The translations under genes were made by a program, and so were the position numbers. A DNA stretch of 64,000 bases from CAZWES01 sp964632395. Its GTDB lineage: Bacteria > Patescibacteriota > Gracilibacteria > Peribacterales > Peribacteraceae. Where the stretch lies: contig CAZWES010000003.1 of the NCBI GenBank assembly GCA_964632395.1, forward strand, positions 1 through 64,000, written 5' to 3'. Shown one piece after another: positions 24,172 to 31,111 of this stretch (its first letter is position 1; each line of letters begins with the position of its first letter). Below the pieces are notes generated by a model. The model ran no database searches and had not been told where the DNA came from. It saw only the letters and a program-made list of their open reading frames with translations.

Positions 24172-25929
24172 ATGCCGACTTACGCTGTAAACAACCCTCA
24201 GACTTACGATCTGATGGAACTTCAAGGCAAAGCAGAGACACCTATGGTTGTCATTGAATACCTTTCGGGGAAAAGTTCGGAAGTCCTATCGAATGAAGTA
24301 TATGCGTCAAGAGAAAAAGTTCTTAGCCTCTTAGATTTTGATGTGAGAAAAAGAAAAATGAGTATGGTAGAAACTTTTGGCATCGAGTCTTACGCACAAC
24401 AATATGTTGCCAACCAAATAGTTGCACAAGATGAAAACGCAGCAGTTGTATTAACGGATGGAAGACGAAGGACTTTATCACAAGTTGATTGTGATGCTGT
24501 TTTTACTACAACCATGAGTTCAAATTTTCCTACTGCGGTCGCCGAGAGCATTATTCTAAACAGGGCAAAAATACCTGTAATACTTGGTGGTATACACGTT
24601 TCAACAAGCCCAAATGATGTTGATAACTATGTGAGGCAGCATGTTCCGCACCCCGATCTTGTATCTCATGTGGTTGGTGCTGGCGATTCAAGAGTCATAA
24701 AACAAATACTACAAGACCTGCAGAGGAATGAATTACAGCATGAATATACTGGAAATGTATCAACGGAAGATGGTGTTTGGGGCAATTCCAGGATTGAACA
24801 AATGGAACGAATGAAGATGGATTTGTTGACCAGAATTCCGATATTCGGTAAGCGTGTTAGAGACAAGATGTCAATTTGCCCTGTTTCGCCCTTTGTAGGA
24901 TGTCCTTATTCTTGCGACTTTTGTTCAATCGGCGGATTGGACAAAGATAGAAGACGACAACAAGCAAGAGACCCTGATGATTTTGTTGCAGAATTGCAGT
25001 GGTTACAACAACGAGGAGAACGCTTTTTCTTTTTCTTACCTGACAACTTGTTGCTTGGAGGCAAAAAGCTGGATGAGATGCTCGACAAAATCATTGACAG
25101 TAACCTGAATATCAATTTCTTTGCACAAATATCAATAGAAGTGGCTGACAAGCCAGAACTTCTTGAAAAAATGCGCAGGGTGGGAGCAACTCACTTCTTC
25201 ATTGGATTCGAGTCTCTCAATTTAGAGAACCTTAGACATGTTGGTAAAAATTGCGTTGGCGCAATTGAGCGAAGCGGGGGAAATGTAAGAGAATACTATT
25301 TGGAAAAGATTAGGAAAATCCAAGATCATGGAATTTCGATACATGGAGCTTTTATCGTCGGTCTTCCGCATGACTTTTTTAATGGATTCGATGACCATAC
25401 TGGAATTGAAATCGCAGAATTTTGTGCAAAGAACCACATAGGGCTTCAATGTACGGCATTAACTGATCTACCGGGCTCTCGGCAGTTCGCAAGGAGCATT
25501 GAAGAAGGAACCCATCTTTTTGGAAAGCCTGGTTCAATGGATTATTTAACAGGACTATGTCTAACAGACCTCACGGAATCCAACAGAGTTCCACCTGAGT
25601 CTCTACACAATAGCCCCTTGGTTGTTACGTACATTGGTTATGATGCTATCAAAAGAGTTGGTAGTACCAAAAATGCACTTAGGTCCGCTACTTACATGGC
25701 TGCGAAGGCGCTTCAGCATCCGATCGGTTCAAATTCAAGAAGCAGAATGGATAGGTTATTGATTGACCCCGCTCTTGCGTTCGGCTCCCAATTAGTTGTA
25801 AGCCAATTCAAAGACCATGGAGATGGTATTGTTTATTCAAGTAATGGGAGAAAAGGGGCATTCCAGAGATTATATGAAAGTGAGATAAACCCAGAAGTAA
25901 GACAGATGTTTGCAAATGTAGCAACATGA
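24172..25929 (+). CDS. B12-binding-type radical SAM protein (element cargo)
   Basis: 585 residues. The N-terminal 230 residues resemble a cobalamin-binding-like Rossmann domain (PVILGGIHVSTSPND near residue 140), but the cobalamin-ligating DxHxxG is not seen. The radical SAM core has C244-P-Y-S-C248-D-F-C251 for the 4Fe-4S cluster and FIGFESLN in the barrel. The C-terminal 130 residues are unrecognised and may set specificity. The family includes methyltransferases and ring-forming enzymes; the substrate is unknown. Base composition is visibly more A+T rich than its neighbours, and the gene is flanked by inverted X arms, consistent with transfer as cargo. Confidence 0.8.
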   Translation: MPTYAVNNPQTYDLMELQGKAETPMVVIEYLSGKSSEVLSNEVYASREKVLSLLDFDVRKRKMSMVETFGIESYAQQYVANQIVAQDENAAVVLTDGRRRTLSQVDCDAVFTTTMSSNFPTAVAESIILNRAKIPVILGGIHVSTSPNDVDNYVRQHVPHPDLVSHVVGAGDSRVIKQILQDLQRNELQHEYTGNVSTEDGVWGNSRIEQMERMKMDLLTRIPIFGKRVRDKMSICPVSPFVGCPYSCDFCSIGGLDKDRRRQQARDPDDFVAELQWLQQRGERFFFFLPDNLLLGGKKLDEMLDKIIDSNLNINFFAQISIEVADKPELLEKMRRVGATHFFIGFESLNLENLRHVGKNCVGAIERSGGNVREYYLEKIRKIQDHGISIHGAFIVGLPHDFFNGFDDHTGIEIAEFCAKNHIGLQCTALTDLPGSRQFARSIEEGTHLFGKPGSMDYLTGLCLTDLTESNRVPPESLHNSPLVVTYIGYDAIKRVGSTKNALRSATYMAAKALQHPIGSNSRSRMDRLLIDPALAFGSQLVVSQFKDHGDGIVYSSNGRKGAFQRLYESEINPEVRQMFANVAT

Positions 25930-25960
25930 ATATGCCGCGCGGGAGCAACTCGAAATCGTG
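25928..25960 (+). pseudogene. Recombinase gene fragment (codons 30-40)
   Basis: 33 bases match the recombinase coding strand for EYAAREQLEIV with one difference. The fragment directly abuts arm X at 25961. The piece at 24054 begins at codon 47, so the outer ends of the two X arms abut two sides of nearly the same recombinase position. Confidence 0.7.
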
Positions 25961-26068
25961 CCGAAACGAATCGGCGGCGCAGGCGGGGCTGGCGCGCCCC
26001 AGAAAATCAGCCCCGCCCGCCCGTTAGCAACCCAAATCCGTTCGAGCTTTTTTCAGCAAGCTGCACCA
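25961..26068 (+). repeat. Arm X at attR (108 bp)
   Basis: An inverted copy of 23946-24053, ending in core GCACCA. It is followed by host DNA containing the -10 box of the next gene. Confidence 0.9.
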
Positions 26069-26075
26069 TTCGTGA

Positions 26076-26081
26076 TACAAT
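26076..26081 (+). promoter_or_regulatory. -10 box TACAAT beside attR, leaderless type
   Basis: TACAAT lies 9 bases before the ATG at 26091 and only 7 bases after the att core. Any -35 element is therefore now supplied by arm X, not by the original host DNA. Confidence 0.5.
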
Positions 26082-26090
26082 CTCGTGACG

Positions 26091-26624
26091 ATGAAGAGGG
26101 CAATATTTTGTTTAATCCTTTTTGGCATTCTATTTCCTCTGCACCTTGGGGCATCAGGTTGTATCGATCAAAAAGAAAAAATCTCCCATCTCCTCACCGA
26201 AGGCATATCCCGCATGCGCCTCCGCGCAGAACAAGTTGCATCATCCAATCTTTCTCCCGAAGAAAAGCAGGAATTCAAAACGGAAATGGAGTGGGTTTCT
26301 GCGTGGACTCGCGACATCATTGGGCGATTGACTCCAGAGATGGAGGAAAAGGAGGAGGGGATTCAGTGTGAAGAAATTGATGAGCTCATTCCAAATATTC
26401 GAGCGCAGTGGAAGCCGCTTGTGCTGCTCTCACGAAAACTTTTTGTACAAAACATTCTCAAGAATTCTGCACCCGAAGATTATGAGGAAATCAGTGATGT
26501 ATTCGAGGGTGCAGAGAATGTGACAGAGCTCACAAAATCGCGTGTGATGATCCGCAGGGCAATATTTCGTCTGCGTAACGCGATGCGGGAGGCGAAGAAA
26601 ACTGTTATCATGCAAGAGTCATGA
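26091..26624 (+). CDS. Secreted hypothetical protein, 177 aa
   Basis: The signal peptide (MKRAIFCLILFGILFPLHLGASG, cleavage near residue 21) is followed by a mature helical, acidic protein with Cys near residues 24 and 89. No known domain is recognised. Its last codons overlap the ATG of the thioredoxin-CcdA gene (ATGA), so the two are an operon and this protein may be a partner or client of that redox protein. The insertion of the element changed its promoter. Confidence 0.6.
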   Translation: MKRAIFCLILFGILFPLHLGASGCIDQKEKISHLLTEGISRMRLRAEQVASSNLSPEEKQEFKTEMEWVSAWTRDIIGRLTPEMEEKEEGIQCEEIDELIPNIRAQWKPLVLLSRKLFVQNILKNSAPEDYEEISDVFEGAENVTELTKSRVMIRRAIFRLRNAMREAKKTVIMQES

Positions 26625-28237
26625 AGCGATTTGTTATCGCAATCTTGTTTTCGGCTGTTTTCTTTCTGCCTGCGTTTGCAGAGGAGAACGCAGGTCCACG
26701 TGCTGAATTTGTTCAGGAAGAGGCAGTTATCCACGCATTCATCACAGAAACATGCCCGCACTGCAAGGATTTCAAGGAATTTATGGAGGGATGGGAAGGT
26801 GCTCCTTCTGTCACGTTCTACGAGGTTGCCGATCGAAAGTCCTACGAAATTTTCCAAAAGGTTCAGGACAGGGTTTCCACTCTTACAGGTGGAGTGCCAA
26901 CCATCGTCATCAATGGTGAAGTCATTCAGGGGTTCAGAGACAAGACGGGGGAATTAATTAAGTCAATTTACGAAGAGTGCGGTGCTAGTTCGGATGGGTG
27001 CATGTCTTTCGAAGAGTTCATAAATCCTGTGCTGATAGATCACGGTGATGGGTTGGATCCGATTGAACCTCCTCCGGATGAAGAAAATATCATCCACGCA
27101 TTTGTTGTGGATTCGTGTCCATTCTGCAGGAGGTTCAAAGATTTCATCGGGAATTGGGAAGAGAGTCCTGGTATTGCCTATTACAACGTTGATGATATTG
27201 CGTCATCAGCGCTTTTTGAGAAAGTTAAGGAGAGGATGCCGGCACTCGTGGACGGTGTGCCAACAATCATCATAAACGGAGAGGTTTTCCAGGGGTATGA
27301 ATCCGATGGAACGACAGGAGAGGACATCAAGAAAATGATTGGAAAGTGTAGAGAGAGTGAGGAGGGGTGCATCACGTTCGAGGCATTTCTTGAAGGTCGG
27401 GGCGCCGAAGAGCCATTTCTTTTTGTTCCGCCAAATTGCATAGAAAATCCAACAACTCAGTGCGAGCTTCCGGATGATGAAGACGAGCGCTTCGTCTTCA
27501 ATCTTTGGTTTTTCGGCGAGACAGATTTGCGCACACTTTCACTTCCAGTATTAAGCCTCATCCTTGGTGGGCTTGATGGATTCAATCCATGTGCAATGTG
27601 GGTGCTCATTACATTACTTGCGTTACTGATAAACACACGCTCGTGGCCAAAGATTCTCACAATTGGAGGAATATTCCTCTTCATCTCGGGACTGATGTAC
27701 TACCTCTTTATGGCAGCGTGGCTGAATGCATTTTTACTGATCGGATTCAATCAGTGGGTGCAGAAGATTATTGGACTGGTTGCGATCAGTGGAGGTGTGT
27801 TTTATCTGTATGAGGCATTCGGAAAGAATCCAAATGAATGCAAAGTCACAAACTTAGGCGCACGGCAGAGGGTGATTGAGCGCATGAAGAAAGTTATTTC
27901 ACTCTCATCATGGCCATTGATGATTATTGGTGTGACAGTACTTGCGTTCTCTGTGAATCTGATTGAGCTTGTTTGCACTGCAGGTCTGCCTGCAATCTTC
28001 ACTGCAATTCTTGCGCAGAATGATCTGAGTACAGCCGCACATTACTGGTACTTGCTCCTATACATTCTTGCGTACATGTTTGATGACTTGGTTATATACA
28101 TAATTGCAATTGCAACTCTGCATGCCTCCGGATTTACAACAAAATACCGCCGCTTCACGCTCATCTTCGGAGGGGTACTTATGGGAACTTTGGGTGTTCT
28201 ACTCATTTTCTATCCGGAAGCGTTGATGTTTGGGTGA
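26621..28237 (+). CDS. Double thioredoxin-like domain fused to a CcdA/DsbD-type membrane domain
   Basis: 538 residues. Signal peptide 1-20. Thioredoxin/glutaredoxin-like domain A has C45-P-H-C48 and GVPTIVINGEVIQGF. Domain B has C166-P-F-C169 and GVPTIIINGEVFQGY. About six helices follow from residue 305, with GFNPCAMWVL and ELVCTAGLPAIF as the paired membrane cysteines of CcdA/DsbD. These proteins carry reducing power from the cytoplasm across the membrane. Here the two extracytoplasmic redox modules precede the channel on one chain. Each domain ends with a third Cys-containing motif (EECGASSDGC, KCRESEEGC), so extra disulfides are possible. Confidence 0.85.
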   Translation: MKRFVIAILFSAVFFLPAFAEENAGPRAEFVQEEAVIHAFITETCPHCKDFKEFMEGWEGAPSVTFYEVADRKSYEIFQKVQDRVSTLTGGVPTIVINGEVIQGFRDKTGELIKSIYEECGASSDGCMSFEEFINPVLIDHGDGLDPIEPPPDEENIIHAFVVDSCPFCRRFKDFIGNWEESPGIAYYNVDDIASSALFEKVKERMPALVDGVPTIIINGEVFQGYESDGTTGEDIKKMIGKCRESEEGCITFEAFLEGRGAEEPFLFVPPNCIENPTTQCELPDDEDERFVFNLWFFGETDLRTLSLPVLSLILGGLDGFNPCAMWVLITLLALLINTRSWPKILTIGGIFLFISGLMYYLFMAAWLNAFLLIGFNQWVQKIIGLVAISGGVFYLYEAFGKNPNECKVTNLGARQRVIERMKKVISLSSWPLMIIGVTVLAFSVNLIELVCTAGLPAIFTAILAQNDLSTAAHYWYLLLYILAYMFDDLVIYIIAIATLHASGFTTKYRRFTLIFGGVLMGTLGVLLIFYPEALMFG

Positions 28238-28258
28238 GTGGTGATACTGACATATCTG

Positions 28259-28798
28259 TCATTCTCTGCTGTCTAATCTTTGGATAACTTCACGGATATG
28301 TCGGCGTGCCTTTAGGCATGCCTCGCAGAATCGTGCCAATATCTCATTGTAGGTGTCATATACCCTCATTCCTAAAGTATTGTTTGTGAAATTGAATAAT
28401 AATTCTTCAGCAATTTTAGTATCTCCCTCGTCGGCGCACTCGCAATCTTGTTCCAGCCACTCATCGAAAATTTCAGCATATTCACCACTAAACCATTGAA
28501 AGAATTCCATGTCGTAGTCTGCGCCGAGATCGCTCAATGCCCTGGCACCGTGATAATCCCTTAACCTTTCAATATCTTCTGTTGTAATCGCCGGTTCCGA
28601 TTCCAAACGCAGTTCTAAATCTCTTCTAACCTGCGCGATTGATACTCCAAGAACAGAATCTTGTAACGTCCCCGAACCAGAGTTGCATCTTTGATAACCT
28701 CTCAGATATGTATCGATTACTCTTGAGGCATCATCACCGCTACTAAGTTCGATATCTGATTCTGCAAACTGCAAGAATTCTTGGTAGTCCATGATCAT
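28259..28798 (-). CDS. Hypothetical acidic protein, about 179 aa
   Basis: Unrecognised. Strongly acidic and helical, with a Cys pair (DCECADEG) near residue 120 and CEACLK near residue 160. No signal peptide is seen with the ATG at 28798 (MIMDYQEF); the longer upstream frame would add a poorly supported stretch. It lies tail to tail with the thioredoxin-CcdA gene, with no operon partner. Confidence 0.45.
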   Translation of the reverse strand: MIMDYQEFLQFAESDIELSSGDDASRVIDTYLRGYQRCNSGSGTLQDSVLGVSIAQVRRDLELRLESEPAITTEDIERLRDYHGARALSDLGADYDMEFFQWFSGEYAEIFDEWLEQDCECADEGDTKIAEELLFNFTNNTLGMRVYDTYNEILARFCEACLKARRHIREVIQRLDSRE

Positions 28799-28973
28799 TT
28801 GTTGATAGGAAATTAGGACGAGGAATCTATCACACCAATTGTTGTAACGAAACAATATCGTGCTTTTAATGGGAATTCAGGATTTGTTGACGATGAATGA
28901 GTGTGCAAATAACATTGCACGCCTATTGCTTTTGTATTACAATAGCAATGAATTATCATTATTTCTGACTGCG

Positions 28974-29174
28974 ATGGCAACAATACAGGTCCGAGTGTCC
29001 GATGAGGATAAAAAGGCAGCTGAACAGCTATTTAGATCATTGGGTCTGGATCTTACTACTGCTATCCGTGTTTTCATCAAGCAATCGATTCTTACTGGAG
29101 GGTTACCATTCGATGTGAGCCAACATCCAACTTCATGTGAGTCTGGCAGTGAGACAGCTGGTGAAGGCAATTAG
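28974..29174 (+). CDS. RelB/DinJ-family antitoxin, apparently orphan
   Basis: 66 residues with the ribbon-helix-helix core MATIQVRVSDEDKKAAEQLF and LGLDLTTAIRVFIKQSI, as in DinJ/RelB antitoxins that bind DNA and a YafQ/RelE-type RNase. No toxin gene follows: secF starts 62 bases later and nothing of toxin size fits between. Short DNA-binding remnants of this sort can act as solo repressors. A TATTACAAT-like box lies near 28935. Confidence 0.7.
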   Translation: MATIQVRVSDEDKKAAEQLFRSLGLDLTTAIRVFIKQSILTGGLPFDVSQHPTSCESGSETAGEGN

Positions 29175-29236
29175 ATTGGCAATTTCCCTACATTCTTCGT
29201 TCACACAAGCCTCTTTCGCGTGTATCCTCTCCCGCG

Positions 29237-30142
29237 ATGTCATTCTCCATCACTAAAAACACCCGCCTTTGGTTCGCGCTCTCCATCACACTTGTTTTGG
29301 CTTCCGTTGTTCTTCTTATCTACCCTGGGCTTAAGCTCGGGATTGACTTCACCGGTGGCACGCTCATAGAGCTTGCATTTGATGAGGAGGTAGAAAAGAG
29401 TGTGGTGGATGAGTCGCTAAAAACATTTGGAACAGAGGGTGAAGTTGATCTGGGAATTCCATTTGTACTCAAAACAAGTGACGGCGGATTCATCATCCGC
29501 GTAAAAAATATTACAAATGAAGAGCACGTTGCACTGCAGGATCACTTCCGCGGGGTCATCGGCGGGTTCAATGAGAAGCGTTTTACAACCATTGGTCCAA
29601 CCGTTGGTAAAACACTCAAAGTCCGTTCATTCTGGGCATTAGTTGTTGCTGCGACTGTTATGGTTCTCTACATCGCATTTGCATTTAGAAATATTCCAAG
29701 AAAATTAAGCCCATGGAGGTTTGGAATAATTGCTGTAATTGCGCTTATTCACGATGTTTTAATCACACTTGGAGTTTTTGTGCTTCTCGGCATGTTCACG
29801 GCATTTGAGGTCAATACGCTCTTCATCTCAGCTTTACTCATCATCCTGGGATATTCCGTCAACGACACAATTGTCATTTTCGACCGCGTTCGTGAAAATG
29901 TTTTTCACCAGGATCGTGGTGAAGATTTTGCGGATGTAGCGGAGCGTGGCCTGCGCCAAAGTATTGCACGCTCGGTAAATACGTCTCTTTCGACTTTGAT
30001 TCCTCTTTTTGCACTCTTCATCATGGGAGGGGAAAGCATAAGATGGTTCGTTTTGACTTTGATGGTTGGGCTTATGATTGGAACCTACTCATCACTGTTC
30101 TTGGCTACTCCTTTGTTGGTTGTATGGCGGAAGAGGTCGTAG
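29237..30142 (+). CDS. secF: Protein translocase subunit SecF
   Basis: 301 residues. TM1 (about 11-30) is followed by GIDFTGGTLIEL, then a periplasmic P1 domain and five more helices with SVNDTIVIFDRVREN and RSVNTSLSTLIPL, the hallmark segments of SecF. It couples the proton-motive force to Sec export. SecD is not present in this window, so the usual secDF pair is split or lies elsewhere. A palindromic repeat and tig follow. Confidence 0.95.
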   Translation: MSFSITKNTRLWFALSITLVLASVVLLIYPGLKLGIDFTGGTLIELAFDEEVEKSVVDESLKTFGTEGEVDLGIPFVLKTSDGGFIIRVKNITNEEHVALQDHFRGVIGGFNEKRFTTIGPTVGKTLKVRSFWALVVAATVMVLYIAFAFRNIPRKLSPWRFGIIAVIALIHDVLITLGVFVLLGMFTAFEVNTLFISALLIILGYSVNDTIVIFDRVRENVFHQDRGEDFADVAERGLRQSIARSVNTSLSTLIPLFALFIMGGESIRWFVLTLMVGLMIGTYSSLFLATPLLVVWRKRS

Positions 30143-30184
30143 AAAATTTTTCCGCCTTCGCTCCTTCGGAGCTTCGGCGGACAG
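30143..30184. repeat. Palindromic repeat between secF and tig
   Basis: CCGCCTTCGCTCC and the pairing GGAGCTTCGGCGG form a GC-rich hairpin after a TTTTT run. It may also end the secF transcript. Confidence 0.5.
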
Positions 30185-30205
30185 GCAATTTTCAATCTTC
30201 AAAAC

Positions 30206-31111
30206 ATGCGTATTACCATTGAAAAGCTCAGCGAATCCCGAAAACAAGCAACAATCATCCTTGATGATGAGGTCGTAAAAAAACGTGGAGCAGAAGCTAT
30301 TTCCGAGCTTGGTCGTGATATCAAAATAAAAGGCTTCCGTCCGGGGAAAGCGCCTTTGGAAAAGCTTAAAGAGCGAATTCCCGAGGATCAGATTCACGAG
30401 TCCGTGATTCAAAAAGAAATGCCGTCGATCATGGAAAAAATTATGAAGGAGCACGAGCTCAATCCAATCATCCGTCCGCGGGTTGCTTTGAAGAGTGTCA
30501 GCCCCATGACTCTGGAGGTTGTTATTGTTGAGGAGCCTGGGGTTAAGGTCGATGTGAGGAAGTTGAAGGGGGAGGTTAAGAAGATAAAAGTAGATGGGGA
30601 CGGGGACAGGGACGGGGACAGGGACAGGGACAAGGGCGGAAAAAATGAGGAATCAAAAGAAGTAAAGGAAGCTGAGGAGAGGCAGAAGCGGGATCATGAA
30701 ATTCTCAAATTAGTTGCGAAGCATACAGAGGTGGAGCTTGCGCCGGAGTTGATTGATGATGAGGCGCAGGGGCTTATAGAAGATCATGCGAAAAAACTTG
30801 CTCAGTATGGAATTGCTTTTGAAGATTGGCTTAAGCAACAAAATAAGTCTGTGCCTGATTTATTCAACGAGATGCGGCCGATGGCAGAGGAGCGCTTGAA
30901 AATACGTTTTGGGATGAATCACTTGATCAAAGAGTGGAAAATTGACGTTACTGATGAAGAAATGGGTGAAGCCATCAAAGAATTATTAGCTCCACTAAAA
31001 AACGTCAAGCATGAAGAGCTAGAACAAATGTACAAACCGGGCGGGCGGTTGTACGAACAGTTCAAGCAGCAAAAGAAAGTCGAAAAAGTGATGGAGAAAA
31101 TTATGCCCTGA
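30206..31111 (+). CDS. tig: Trigger factor lacking the PPIase domain
   Basis: 301 residues against about 430 in typical trigger factors. The N-terminal ribosome-binding domain has the signature KGFRPGKAP (near residues 42-50). The C-terminal chaperone domain is present (VELAPELIDDEAQGLIEDHAKKL, LKIRFGMNHLIKEW). Where the FKBP-type PPIase domain belongs (usually 150-245), there is only a Asp/Gly/Arg-rich linker from residue 130, encoded by a tandem GGGACA repeat. It should still act as a nascent-chain chaperone at the ribosome, but not as a proline isomerase. Confidence 0.88.
   Translation: MRITIEKLSESRKQATIILDDEVVKKRGAEAISELGRDIKIKGFRPGKAPLEKLKERIPEDQIHESVIQKEMPSIMEKIMKEHELNPIIRPRVALKSVSPMTLEVVIVEEPGVKVDVRKLKGEVKKIKVDGDGDRDGDRDRDKGGKNEESKEVKEAEERQKRDHEILKLVAKHTEVELAPELIDDEAQGLIEDHAKKLAQYGIAFEDWLKQQNKSVPDLFNEMRPMAEERLKIRFGMNHLIKEWKIDVTDEEMGEAIKELLAPLKNVKHEELEQMYKPGGRLYEQFKQQKKVEKVMEKIMP
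30595..30640 (+). repeat. Tandem GGGACA/GGGACG hexamer repeat in tig
   Basis: About seven imperfect hexamer copies encode alternating Asp-Gly/Asp-Arg dipeptides. Such a repeat could change length by slippage in whole codon pairs. Confidence 0.7.

Larger units (their letters stand above)
22379..26068. mobile_element. Serine-recombinase element in tRNA-Leu carrying a radical SAM gene
   Basis: The element starts and ends at GCACCA cores (22379-22384 and 26063-26068). Left junction: tRNA-Leu / core / arm Y. Right junction: arm X / core / host DNA. In the middle (23878-24053), in the opposite orientation, arms X and Y are joined across the same core, as an intact attP would be. Joining tRNA-Leu to the host sequence after 26068 restores an uninterrupted attB. 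The element therefore contains attL, attP and attR, with the middle site inverted. Contents: a large serine recombinase, recombinase gene shreds and a radical SAM cargo gene. Confidence 0.75.

Noticed and set aside
24172..25929. Toxin-antitoxin or phage defence role for the radical SAM gene
   Set aside because: No partner gene, phage gene or defence motif lies beside it; only mobility is supported.
25958..26371. A 137-codon frame starting in arm X (MPKRIGGAGGAG...)
   Set aside because: It is X-arm sequence continuing out of frame across the secreted-protein gene at 26091, which has a signal peptide and a -10 box.
30595..30640. Sequencing error suspected in the GGGACA run
   Set aside because: All copies keep the reading frame and encode alternating Asp-Gly/Asp-Arg; the downstream chaperone domain is intact, so the run is taken as real.
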